From Terriglobus roseus (GTDB lineage Bacteria > Acidobacteriota > Terriglobia > Terriglobales > Acidobacteriaceae): a stretch of 64,000 bases of DNA. A program made the position numbers and the translations under genes. Shown here in pieces: positions 33,428 to 42,463 of the stretch. Under the pieces are notes generated by a model, which ran no database searches, had not been told where the DNA came from, and worked only from the letters and a program-made list of their open reading frames with translations. Each line of letters begins with the position of its first letter. Positions within the stretch are counted from its first letter, which is position 1. The DNA is taken from assembly GCF_900102185.1 (NCBI RefSeq), contig NZ_LT629690.1, positions 806,001-870,000 of the forward strand. The letters are read 5' to 3'.

Positions 33428-36400
33428 CTAGAAGGAATAACGAGCGGCGATCTGGATGATGCGTGGCGAACCTGCGCTGGTGATCTTTCCAAACTGCGCG
33501 TTGGTCCGCGTAGAGTTCGGGTTCCCAAGGTTCGCGCTGTTGAACAGGTTGAAGAACTCGCCGCGAATTTGCAGTGAGTGCTCATGCCACAATGCAATAT
33601 TCTTGAAGGCAGAGAAATCCACGTTGGAATAACCAGGACCGACCAGCGAGTTGCGAGCGACAGTTCCGTATGGAGTTCCAGCGGGAACTGCGGTGAACGC
33701 GGCAGTGTTGAAGTACTGCGCGATCTTCTCGTCGCGGCTTCGACCGCTAGGCAGATTGGGATTGCCGACCTGGTTTGGGCGATCGTTGTTATTTCCGTTC
33801 AGATTGGAATCAACGCCGGACAGGACATTGATGGGAGCACCACTTCGCAGTTGTATCAAGGCATTCGTCTGCCATCCGCCGAGAATGTTGCGGCCAATTA
33901 AGCCAAAGTGATGGATAGCTGGTAGCGAATAGGAAGCGGATGCGACAAAGATTTGTGGCACGTTGATGTTCGAAATGCCCCGGTCGCGCAACAGGTTATT
34001 GTCATCCACTAACTGTGAGCCCGAGATGCTTGCTACGTCCGCAGATGCAATGTCGATGCCCTTTTGCCAGGTGTAATTGATCAGGACGGAGAAATTGTTC
34101 TGAAAGCGGCGATTCAGTGTGACCTGCAGAGCGTTGTAGTTGCCATTGCCAATGGGGGGCAATTCATAGATGCCCGCGAAAACGTACTGCGTAGGATTGG
34201 GTTGATATGGGCGTCGATTGTTAATGCCAGCAGTTGTGGTCGAGGCGCCGGGGGAATAGATCGGAGCATTCGCATCGCGGACAACATACTGTTTGCGCGA
34301 GCTGCTTCCCACGTAGGCAATCTGTGTCTGGAAGCGACCCGGAAGCTGCTGCTCAACATTCAAGTTGTACTCCTCAACATACGGCGTGCTGCTGTTGCCA
34401 TTTGCCGGGATGCTGGCGATGCTTGCGCCCGATTGAAAGACCGGATTCGTACTGCTTACGATGTAAGGAAATGGATCCGCGGTGCTGCCGTATGGATTCA
34501 CAAGGTTCGGTGTTTTGCTGACGGTGAGATCGAGCGCGTAGGGCTGCTGTTGCAGGTTCTGATTCAAGCCAGTTTGTAGACCTTCATAAAACAGTCCAAA
34601 ACCGCCGCGCAACACTGTCTGTCCTGAGCGAAAGGCGTCATAGGCGAAGCCAAGCCGCGGAGCGACGTTGTGCCACTGCGTGCGCAGGATGCCGTTAGGA
34701 ATGCCGGGATCGTCGGAGAACAGCAGCCCAACGGGAGCAGTGGGAAAGCGGCTTGAGTGGGCGTTCGGGACGAAGGTACCGAAGGTGTGATTCGCGGTCA
34801 TGGGCGAGTAAATTTCCCAACGAACGCCTGCATTCAACGTGAGCCGATGTGTCATGCGCCAGCTGTCCTGCGCATACAGCGCGGGCTCTGTGCCATGCAT
34901 ACGGAAGTAGGTGCCAGTGTTTTGCCGAAACGTGGCTGCGTTCCCCAGGAGGAAATCTGCAAACGCATTGCCGGTGACGGCTCCGGTGAAGGTCGATACC
35001 GTGGATCCCGCGAATACGCCGGTGTCCTGATACTTCTTCCAGACAAAACTGCCGCCCATCTTCAGTTGATGATTGCCATGCGTCCACAAGAAGTTGTCGA
35101 AGATAGCCATGGCCTGCTGCGTCTTGTCATCGTTGCTGCTGGAGCCAGAGCCTGCGGTGAAATATCCCGTGATGGAGACGAAAGGTTGCGTTTGCAACAA
35201 CGCACCTTCGTTGATCGAAGATCCCAACTCAGACAGGTAGTACTTGTTGAAGATGTTCCCGATGACACTGTGGTTCAGCGAGAACGAAAGATTAAGATTG
35301 TTCAGCTTGCTGGGAGACACGATCCACGCATCGTTCAGGATCAGGTTTGTCACGCCATTGGATTGATTCGTTCCGCTGTACGAGAGGATGGTGTTGCCTC
35401 CAGCAGTAGGAGTTAGCGAAAAACCGCGATGGAAGAACGTGGACAGGGAAAGCCTGTGCGACCCAGTCAGTTGCGTATCGAAACGAGCAAAGCCCTGGTT
35501 GGCGGTGCTGTTGCCACTTGTGACCTGTTGCGGGGAGGCGCCGGTCACCGCATCAGCCTTGGGAATCAGCTTCAGGATGTTCTGGGCTACGGGGTCAAGC
35601 AAGTTCGGGCAGATAACACCCTGAACCCCATTGCAGCTGTAGACCGTCCCGTTCGCCTGTTTTGGATAGCGTGATGCTGCTAGCGTCGAGAAGTCTCCAC
35701 CTGCCTGTGCCGGCGTGGGCAGCACGATGCTGGAACTCGTGACCACTACGGGGGATGCGATGCGTATGCCCTCGTAGGAGAGAAAGAAGAAGTCTTTGTT
35801 ATGCAGGATGGGGCCGCCTAAGTTAGCTCCAAACTGGTTCTGCTTCAGCGGGGTTACGCCGTTCACGAACATCTGTTGTGAATTCAGCTTGTCGTTACGC
35901 AGGTAGTCGTAGAACACGCCGTGGTAGGCGTTGGTGCCAGATCGCGTGATCACGTTGACAACGGCACCGGGCAGGCGGCCAAACTCCGCATCGAAGTTGC
36001 TGGTCAGTACGCGGAATTCCTGCAGTGCGTCTGGATTTGGGATCAGGTTGCCACTGTTACGGAAAAACGACGTGTTGTATGCGCCATCCAGATAGAACGA
36101 GTTGTCGTTATTGCGTCGGCCGTTCACGCTGAACAGCACTCCGTTGTAGCTTCCGGTCGGCGCCGTTCCGGAGTAGTTCGTCACACCGGGTGACAGGAGC
36201 GCTAAGCCGTAGGCAGAACGACCGTTCACAGGAAGATCCTGAATCTTCTTTTGGTCGATGGTCTGTCCCAGCTGTGAGTCAGTCGCGTTGATTTCCGCTG
36301 TCTCAGCCGTGATGGTTACAGATTGGTCGACGGATCCTGCCTTCAGGGCGAAGCTGACGTGGGCGTTCCCGTTTACGTCCACCACAACGTTGGTCTGGTG

Positions 36401-36748
36401 CTGCGTCGTGAAACTGGGGGAGACGCACGTCACCTCGTAGCGGCCTGGGGGTAGCGACGGAAAGATGTAGTTGCCAGACGCGTTGCTTTGAGTCGTAAGG
36501 CTCTGCCGAGTGTCCACGTTCGTGATGGTCACTTGTGCATTCGGGATGGAGGCTCCACCCGAATCCTCAATGGTGCCGGAGACAGCGCCGGTGATCGACT
36601 GAGCGAAGGACACGGCGGACAGGGCCAGCGGAGCCAGCGAGGCGAACAGAAGTGTGAAGGTGAGCCAGGCACCTCGTCCCAGTCCCAACCGGGTGCGGAT
36701 GCAAGGGGGTATGTGGGAATGCGTCGGGGACGATTGCGGAACGGACAC
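33428..36748 (-). CDS. TonB-dependent receptor, Oar-like
   Basis: 1106 residues from GTG at 36748, with AGAGGA 4 bases upstream. After a longish N-terminal tail and a signal segment (PLALSAVSFAQ) comes a carboxypeptidase-regulatory-like domain (GTIEDSGGASIPNAQVTITN, then LPPGRYEVTCVSPSF), a plug (LPVNGRSAYGLALLSPGV) and a beta-barrel ending AARYSF with terminal Phe, the mark recognised by the BAM machinery. It is an outer-membrane importer. It is divergent from a CadC-like regulator at 36946, with two perfect palindromes in the 197-base gap, so local repression or activation is likely. The SGNH hydrolase follows downstream. Substrate is unknown but a decorated saccharide is plausible. Confidence 0.93.
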   Translation of the reverse strand: MSVPQSSPTHSHIPPCIRTRLGLGRGAWLTFTLLFASLAPLALSAVSFAQSITGAVSGTIEDSGGASIPNAQVTITNVDTRQSLTTQSNASGNYIFPSLPPGRYEVTCVSPSFTTQHQTNVVVDVNGNAHVSFALKAGSVDQSVTITAETAEINATDSQLGQTIDQKKIQDLPVNGRSAYGLALLSPGVTNYSGTAPTGSYNGVLFSVNGRRNNDNSFYLDGAYNTSFFRNSGNLIPNPDALQEFRVLTSNFDAEFGRLPGAVVNVITRSGTNAYHGVFYDYLRNDKLNSQQMFVNGVTPLKQNQFGANLGGPILHNKDFFFLSYEGIRIASPVVVTSSSIVLPTPAQAGGDFSTLAASRYPKQANGTVYSCNGVQGVICPNLLDPVAQNILKLIPKADAVTGASPQQVTSGNSTANQGFARFDTQLTGSHRLSLSTFFHRGFSLTPTAGGNTILSYSGTNQSNGVTNLILNDAWIVSPSKLNNLNLSFSLNHSVIGNIFNKYYLSELGSSINEGALLQTQPFVSITGYFTAGSGSSSNDDKTQQAMAIFDNFLWTHGNHQLKMGGSFVWKKYQDTGVFAGSTVSTFTGAVTGNAFADFLLGNAATFRQNTGTYFRMHGTEPALYAQDSWRMTHRLTLNAGVRWEIYSPMTANHTFGTFVPNAHSSRFPTAPVGLLFSDDPGIPNGILRTQWHNVAPRLGFAYDAFRSGQTVLRGGFGLFYEGLQTGLNQNLQQQPYALDLTVSKTPNLVNPYGSTADPFPYIVSSTNPVFQSGASIASIPANGNSSTPYVEEYNLNVEQQLPGRFQTQIAYVGSSSRKQYVVRDANAPIYSPGASTTTAGINNRRPYQPNPTQYVFAGIYELPPIGNGNYNALQVTLNRRFQNNFSVLINYTWQKGIDIASADVASISGSQLVDDNNLLRDRGISNINVPQIFVASASYSLPAIHHFGLIGRNILGGWQTNALIQLRSGAPINVLSGVDSNLNGNNNDRPNQVGNPNLPSGRSRDEKIAQYFNTAAFTAVPAGTPYGTVARNSLVGPGYSNVDFSAFKNIALWHEHSLQIRGEFFNLFNSANLGNPNSTRTNAQFGKITSAGSPRIIQIAARYSF

Positions 36749-36799
36749 TGTATCCTCTTATCTCTTCACGGCAAGCCGGGTTTCCGGCTGCGAGTGAAC

Positions 36800-36817
36800 G
36801 GTTGCGATAGCGCAACC
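36800..36817. promoter_or_regulatory. Palindrome in divergent receptor/regulator gap
   Basis: GGTTGCG-ATAG-CGCAACC is a perfect 7-bp inverted repeat about 50 bases upstream of the receptor start at 36748. The size and symmetry suit a dimeric repressor or activator site. Its position close to the receptor points to control of that gene. Confidence 0.45.
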
Positions 36818-36922
36818 ATAGGGGAGACTATGACCGAGCCGTATGCCTTTCACCGTGAATCGCCCGATGCAGGAACATGTGCCTTGTAATGAGATACTTG
36901 CCATCTATTAAAACTGGGCTCT

Positions 36923-36935
36923 TGTAACGGTTACA
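36923..36935. promoter_or_regulatory. Palindromic operator candidate before the CadC-like gene
   Basis: TGTAAC-G-GTTACA is a perfect 6+1+6 palindrome, 10 bases before the ATG at 36946. The half-site TGTAAC resembles LacI/GalR-type operator halves, but the odd spacing differs. It may allow autorepression of the regulator. Confidence 0.45.
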
Positions 36936-36945
36936 GGTAGGTTTT

Positions 36946-38352
36946 ATGCGCCATTCATCGAGTTCAATTCAACTGGGAACGATGGACGCTGTTCAAAATC
37001 CGACGATCGAAACAGCTAAGGCCGAATTTACAGTGGATGATCCCAGGTGGCTGCTGGTCAGGCGCATCGCGCGTTCAAATACCTTTGCCAGGGCGGATCG
37101 GTTGTCGAAGCTGTTGCTGTACGTCTGCAGGATGCATCTCTCCGGACGTGACAGCGAGGTGAATGAGCAGCGTATTGGCATTGACGTCTTTCGTCGGTCT
37201 CCCAGTTTCGACTCCGGAGCCGACACCATCGTTCGTACCCACGCCACACGACTCCGGCAGAAACTGGAGCTCTACTTCAGCACCGAAGGAGCAGATGAAG
37301 CTGTACGGCTGGAGATCCCTCGTGGCGGTTACGTCCCGCGTTTTGTCGAACATGTTCCACCCACCGTGCCCGCCAACATCCTCTCTCAGCCCTCTGAGGA
37401 GTCTGTGTCGCAGCCGGTACTACCGTTGCACCTTCCCCCGAATGCTGCTCCTGAGAGTAGAAATCCATTCGTCTGGGCGATGGGTGGGCTTCTCGCCGGT
37501 TTACTCGCTGCTCTGATGATCGCCGTTGTGCTTGTCCGTTCCGGCCACACAAGTGCTCTGTTCGGCTCGCAGAAAACATCGGTACAGACGACCGCCGAGC
37601 GACGCTTCTGGAATGGTTTGCTCCAAGGGAGTGAGCGTAGCTATGTGGTGGTGGGGGATAGTGGCCTAGTCCTGTACCAGACCTTCGCTCGCCGTGAGAT
37701 CACGTTGTCTGATTACATTGCAGGTCGCTATCGCCGACCTGAGGAGAAGAATGAGGTGGCCGCGGCGAACGTATGGGAGAACGATCTTCCTGCGCGCCGT
37801 TACACGTCGGTCGCTGACCTGAACCTTGCCGTTCGATTCACACATCTGCCGCAGTGGGAGGATCAGAGAACGGAAGTGGTTTTCGCTAGAGATCTCCGGC
37901 CTGTGGATGCGGCCAAGTCGAACCTCATTCTCATCGGGTCGCGTGTTGCAAATCCTTGGGTCTCGCTTGTCGATTCTTCGATGAACTTTACGTTAGAGCC
38001 AAGCGGCGACGGACGTTTCGCATTTCGCAATCGTCATCCGCTAAAAGGCGAACAACTAACGTACGCGCCGTCCGACACAAATAGCGGGACTACCGATTCG
38101 TCCGTATACGCACTGGTCTATTACCGTCCTGAGAGCGACGGGGTCAAAAAGATTCTGCTGCTAAGCGGTCTGTGGCAGTCTGGAACCGAGGCTGCAGGGA
38201 AATACGTTCTGACTGATCCGCAGTTTGCTGCCTATCTCTCGAAGATCGAGCGACCAGATGGGACATTCCCCCAGTTTGAACTGCTGGTGCGTGTGCACAG
38301 CGTGGCAGGAAATGCATTTGCTTCCTCCATCATCGCCAGCCGCGTGAATTAG
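36946..38352 (+). CDS. Membrane-anchored winged-helix (CadC/ToxR-like) regulator
   Basis: 468 residues, one-component layout. A cytoplasmic N-terminus holds an OmpR-type winged helix at about 55-135; SPSFDSGADTIVRTHATRLRQKL is the recognition region and LEIPRGGYVPRF the wing strand. A Pro-rich linker, one transmembrane helix (about 178-200, GGLLAGLLAALMIAVVLV) and a periplasmic C-terminal domain (SERSYVVVGDSGLVLYQ, NLILIGSRVANPW) follow. It probably senses something in the periplasm and controls the divergent receptor and hydrolase genes. An ATG at 36982 with GGGAA upstream is an alternative start. The C-terminal domain is of unknown type. Confidence 0.8.
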   Translation: MRHSSSSIQLGTMDAVQNPTIETAKAEFTVDDPRWLLVRRIARSNTFARADRLSKLLLYVCRMHLSGRDSEVNEQRIGIDVFRRSPSFDSGADTIVRTHATRLRQKLELYFSTEGADEAVRLEIPRGGYVPRFVEHVPPTVPANILSQPSEESVSQPVLPLHLPPNAAPESRNPFVWAMGGLLAGLLAALMIAVVLVRSGHTSALFGSQKTSVQTTAERRFWNGLLQGSERSYVVVGDSGLVLYQTFARREITLSDYIAGRYRRPEEKNEVAAANVWENDLPARRYTSVADLNLAVRFTHLPQWEDQRTEVVFARDLRPVDAAKSNLILIGSRVANPWVSLVDSSMNFTLEPSGDGRFAFRNRHPLKGEQLTYAPSDTNSGTTDSSVYALVYYRPESDGVKKILLLSGLWQSGTEAAGKYVLTDPQFAAYLSKIERPDGTFPQFELLVRVHSVAGNAFASSIIASRVN

Positions 38353-38601
38353 GCACAGTGCAGCTTGTCTTTTGGAAAACACACATCCGATTTCGCAGCA
38401 TAGCGTTTAAGAATCTTCCGTATAGGTCATCTTGGCACTCGTCTGGGATGGCCTTTGTTTGTTGGGGTAACGCGCCGCTAGACCTTTATCTTTCTCTGGG
38501 AACCCCATCGGCTTTTCCGCTCGGTGGTCACGTCAGGCGGATCAAGATCGTAGAACGCCGGAAGCCTGCCTTTCCCGGCATAAAAGTAGAGTAGATCCGA
38601 T

Positions 38602-40761
38602 CTAGGGGACGTGACCTTCTACTGCGTCTTCAAACTCGATTCGATTTTTTTCGAGGAGATCGCCGAGTGATCGATCAAGCGCCATTTGCGCCTTCATCCA
38701 ATCGGAGCGAGCAGCAACCTCTGTCGATCGTGCCTGTGCCAAATACGCCTGGTCTTGGATGATCATGTAGTTTGTACTAGCACCCACAGAGAACTTATCA
38801 ATCTCTGCTTGTAACAACTGCTGCTGATAGTTGCTGCTCTCCACCGCAGCTGTATAGGCCTCATGCGCATTCTCGAGAGCAATCGCAGCGTTCTCCACCT
38901 GCTGGCGAACATCATTGGCCAGCTTCTCATTGCGAGCCTCGGCACGGCGAAGTTGAATGGCATCACGCGCGGCGTCTGATTGCGCGATGCGATTTCGCAA
39001 TGGCAGATTGAGTTGAATACCGGCTTGATAGATCGTCGAGAGTCTCAGTCCACCTGTGGTGAGTGCCGCAGGAGCCTGGAGCATACCGTTTCCAGCGGAA
39101 CCGATTGTTTGATATGGCACCAAAGAAGAGCCGCGCGTCTGCACGTTTGCATACGCATTCAACATCGGTTTCACGCCGTTACGAGAACCGTTCGCTGCTA
39201 GTTCGTTGGCCTGAATCTGAAGTCCCGCCTGGGCAAGGTCCGGACGATTCGCGAGTGCATCTGCGGTCAGCGTTGGCACATCCGGTACAGGCACATCATC
39301 CGGTACCGTGATGTGATCGGTAGGAACGATGGACAGCATCTGTGCGGCGGGATCGGCCAGGTTGCGGACTAGTTGTTCCCGGAGTATGACCTCTTGCTGA
39401 CGATACAACCCGCGAGATTGGATCAGGTCCAATCGGCTGGAAGAAACCAAAGCCTGTGCCCGTGTCAGCTCTATCGGCGGTAATGTTCCCTCGTCTACCT
39501 GATTACGATCGTCTTGCAGAAGGCGTTGCGCGGCCGCCAGTGATTGCTCCTTAACAGCGATATTTTCTCCGAGTGAAACCAGGTCGTAATAAAGGCGTGA
39601 GACGCCATACACAGTTTCAAGAAGTTGCTGTTCAAACACCAAGCGAGACACTCGCTGGTCGATCCGTGCGATCCGAAGAAAACGTAGGTTAACAGAGCGT
39701 CCCCGACCGCGCAGTAATGGTTGTGTCACTGTGACGGAGGTGCTAGGAGTGTGGAATGGGTCGTACTGAGAAGTATCGCCATACAGCACGGACGGCGCGT
39801 TGCTGGCGAAAGCGTCGATCTGTGTACCGGGTGAGAAGCCTTGCTGATAATCGACGCCTGCACTGAGAAATGACAGCGGACCGGGATCAGAGGATGTGGT
39901 GCTGTCTGTAGTGTCGGTCGTGCCGATCAATGATGTTTGGTTCGAGCGATGGAGATAGCCCACTTGAGCAATGACGGTGGGATCAAACACGGGAATGTTT
40001 GGGCCTACGGAGAAGGTGTCTGTATTGTTTTGTGATAGCGTTTGCTGCTGCGTGTTGCCAATCTGCGTGACCTGCGAAAGATCTGTCACGGACGCGTTTG
40101 TGGGAGATCCATTTTGCGTTGTCGTGGTGATGAGAAGGGGAGTAGCAGTTGCCCCTACTCCCGCAGCAGTCTGCTGAATGGAATAGTCCACACCGCGAAG
40201 AGTGCCACCCCCTTTGGCCCGAAGCAGATCCGTATCCGCAAGCGCAAGGCTGTAGCGACCGACCTCGACATCGAGGTTGTTTTCAATTGCGAGTGCCAGT
40301 GCATCGTGCAATGAGAGATACAACTTTCCGTCTCGCACCAGACCTGCAAGCCGCGAGGGGGTACCGGCTGCCAGTGCTGCGACGTGTGATGCTCGATAGG
40401 CTGCGATGATATTGAATACACCGGTGCTCATTGCCGATGGCGTTTCTGCAGCGGGATGCACGTTGCTGTTCGCTGCCTTCTGCATCGCATTTGACATGCG
40501 CGCTGGCACAGGAGGTTGCGTGCTTAAAGGCTTAATCGCACGCAGATCCATAGTGCTTGCATCTGGCTGCGGCAGCGGAGCCTCGGGCGTGGATCGAGGC
40601 TGCTGCGAAGCAGGAGGCGTCTGCTGTCCCGGAGCTGATGTTGCATCGGGATGCAGTGATGGCGGGGCGGTGTAAGGCGGCGGCTGTTGTTGCGCGTGAG
40701 CGACGGCGGCCGCTCCGCATCCGGCGAACAGCAATAGCATGCGTATACGGGCGCGCTTCAT
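38602..40761 (-). CDS. TolC-family outer-membrane efflux protein
   Basis: 719 residues, longer than most TolC proteins because of a Pro/Gln-rich N-terminal region of about 130 residues after the signal peptide (ending AVAHAQ). The two OEP halves are seen, with helical coiled-coil runs such as LLQDDRNQVDEGTLPPIELTR and NEKLANDVRQQVENAAIALENA. It forms a trimeric channel spanning the outer membrane and periplasm, the exit duct of the adjacent RND pump. Its start overlaps the end of the adaptor gene by 4 bases, the last gene of the operon. The sequence after its stop holds no clear terminator. Confidence 0.95.
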   Translation of the reverse strand: MKRARIRMLLLFAGCGAAAVAHAQQQPPPYTAPPSLHPDATSAPGQQTPPASQQPRSTPEAPLPQPDASTMDLRAIKPLSTQPPVPARMSNAMQKAANSNVHPAAETPSAMSTGVFNIIAAYRASHVAALAAGTPSRLAGLVRDGKLYLSLHDALALAIENNLDVEVGRYSLALADTDLLRAKGGGTLRGVDYSIQQTAAGVGATATPLLITTTTQNGSPTNASVTDLSQVTQIGNTQQQTLSQNNTDTFSVGPNIPVFDPTVIAQVGYLHRSNQTSLIGTTDTTDSTTSSDPGPLSFLSAGVDYQQGFSPGTQIDAFASNAPSVLYGDTSQYDPFHTPSTSVTVTQPLLRGRGRSVNLRFLRIARIDQRVSRLVFEQQLLETVYGVSRLYYDLVSLGENIAVKEQSLAAAQRLLQDDRNQVDEGTLPPIELTRAQALVSSSRLDLIQSRGLYRQQEVILREQLVRNLADPAAQMLSIVPTDHITVPDDVPVPDVPTLTADALANRPDLAQAGLQIQANELAANGSRNGVKPMLNAYANVQTRGSSLVPYQTIGSAGNGMLQAPAALTTGGLRLSTIYQAGIQLNLPLRNRIAQSDAARDAIQLRRAEARNEKLANDVRQQVENAAIALENAHEAYTAAVESSNYQQQLLQAEIDKFSVGASTNYMIIQDQAYLAQARSTEVAARSDWMKAQMALDRSLGDLLEKNRIEFEDAVEGHVP

Positions 40762-42449
40762 TTGCTGTCTCCCTTGGACTTTCCATCGCTGTTCGATGGG
40801 CTTGACGAGCCGCCGCTCTTCTTGCCCTGATTGTTTGTGCTCTCACTCTTCTGATTCACGATGGACTGATCGCCGTACTGGCTTGGTCCGGCATTGGGCA
40901 CCTTATTTGTCTGCGCGCCTGCGCTCCCGTTGTTATCCTCTCCAGCCTGTGCCTGCTGCAGCGGACGAATCTTTGCACCGGGACGGATTCCATCTGTCAC
41001 TGTGGTGATGACATGATCGCCTTCGTGTAATCCGCTGAGAATCTCGACGGAAGGCCCGTAATCACGACCAATTTCTACAGGCACCAATTGCACCTTCATG
41101 TCTCGAACAATGGCAACCATGGTGCGATCCTGTCGTACGACAACAGCGTCACCCGGGATGGTGAGCGGTGCAGTTCCGCGCACCTGCACAAATGTAACGA
41201 CCGTATACATGCCCGGGGCTAGGCTGCCATTGTGGTTATCAAGATCGACTTCTGTCAGCATGGTGCGCGTGTTTTGATCGATGGCGTGTGTAAGACGAGT
41301 AACGATGCCATCGAGCGGTTTGCCCGGGCGTTCCTGAACGAAGACCTGTGCGGGCATGCTGGAAACGATGCTGCTCGCATACCCTTCTGGCACTGAAACC
41401 AAAATGCGTAGCTTATCAATCTCAGCCACCGCGAAGAGCGCGCCTCCGCTTGACTGTCCTGTAGATGGTGTTGCCGCAAGGCTTCCATTGCCGCTGGAGC
41501 CGCTGGTATTTGCACTTGCGACACCAGCAGAACCACTAGTGGGAGAAGAGGATGAGTTGGAAGGCGGTGGAGTGGAACTGCCTCCTGCTCCAACCAGGGC
41601 GCCGATATCCGTGTTGCGTTGTGTGATCACACCATCAAATGGCGCTGTCACTCGCTCATAACTTTGCAGGGCAATTGCACGGTTCAGATTGGCACGGAAG
41701 CTTTCGACATTCCGTTGCGCTGACGCGACAATCGCCACCTGAGCGCGGTAGTCGGTTTCGCGTTGATCGCCATCCTGGCGAGAGAAGACCCCTTTCGCAA
41801 CAAGCGTTCGCCAGCGTTCCCATGTCACACGTCGCAGATCTAATTGCGCTTGTTGCTGCGCCTCGTCGGCCTCTGCCTGATGTAGCTGTTGCCTCGCCTG
41901 CTCCACTTGTTGATCAAGATCAGGAGCATCGATTACTGCGAGGAGTTGGCCTTTCTTTACGTGATCGCCAATATCTACATAGCGTTTCTTCAGATAACCA
42001 TTTGCACGCGCATAGATATAGGCTTCAACAAGTGGGGCAGTCGTACCCGGCACTGTAAGCTGACCGGGCTTATTGCTCCGTTTCACCTCTGTCACAGAGA
42101 CTTGTGGTTCCTCCTGATCGCGCTCTCGCGCTGCTGCAGCTGCTTTCTTTGCTTCGGCACGGTGTGGCAGATATCCGATCAAGAAGATCAGAAGGAGCAC
42201 ACCAAGACCGATACCGGCCCATAGAAAAATCCTGCCCCAGTTGCGTCTCTGTGCGTGTTTCTTGCGGTCATATTCCTGCTGTACTTCACGGTCATGCGCG
42301 ACACTGTCGTGTCGTTTGTGCGCAGCCTGCCTTGCAAGAGATTCTTCGCGTTCCCATTCCGCGCGCGTCATCCGCCGATCAGGATCGTCCTGTATCTGGT
42401 GAAGGCGTTCGTCTTCGGGATATTCGCGTTGCTGCAGGTCATCGCTCAT
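40758..42449 (-). CDS. RND efflux periplasmic adaptor (membrane fusion protein)
   Basis: 563 residues. A charged cytoplasmic tail of about 70 residues precedes one transmembrane helix (IFLWAGIGLGVLLLIFLIGY, about 75-95). The lipoyl half-motifs are clear (EAYIYARANGYLKKRYVDIG, then LQSYERVTAPFDGVI), separated by a helical hairpin, and beta-barrel and membrane-proximal domains follow. There is a Ser/Gly-rich low-complexity insertion near residue 290 and a Ser/Asn/Lys-rich C-terminal tail, both probably flexible. It joins the inner-membrane RND pump to the TolC channel. It overlaps the TolC gene by 4 bases. Confidence 0.95.
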   Translation of the reverse strand: MSDDLQQREYPEDERLHQIQDDPDRRMTRAEWEREESLARQAAHKRHDSVAHDREVQQEYDRKKHAQRRNWGRIFLWAGIGLGVLLLIFLIGYLPHRAEAKKAAAAARERDQEEPQVSVTEVKRSNKPGQLTVPGTTAPLVEAYIYARANGYLKKRYVDIGDHVKKGQLLAVIDAPDLDQQVEQARQQLHQAEADEAQQQAQLDLRRVTWERWRTLVAKGVFSRQDGDQRETDYRAQVAIVASAQRNVESFRANLNRAIALQSYERVTAPFDGVITQRNTDIGALVGAGGSSTPPPSNSSSSPTSGSAGVASANTSGSSGNGSLAATPSTGQSSGGALFAVAEIDKLRILVSVPEGYASSIVSSMPAQVFVQERPGKPLDGIVTRLTHAIDQNTRTMLTEVDLDNHNGSLAPGMYTVVTFVQVRGTAPLTIPGDAVVVRQDRTMVAIVRDMKVQLVPVEIGRDYGPSVEILSGLHEGDHVITTVTDGIRPGAKIRPLQQAQAGEDNNGSAGAQTNKVPNAGPSQYGDQSIVNQKSESTNNQGKKSGGSSSPSNSDGKSKGDSK

Positions 42450-42463
42450 GGTCTGTTCCTGGT

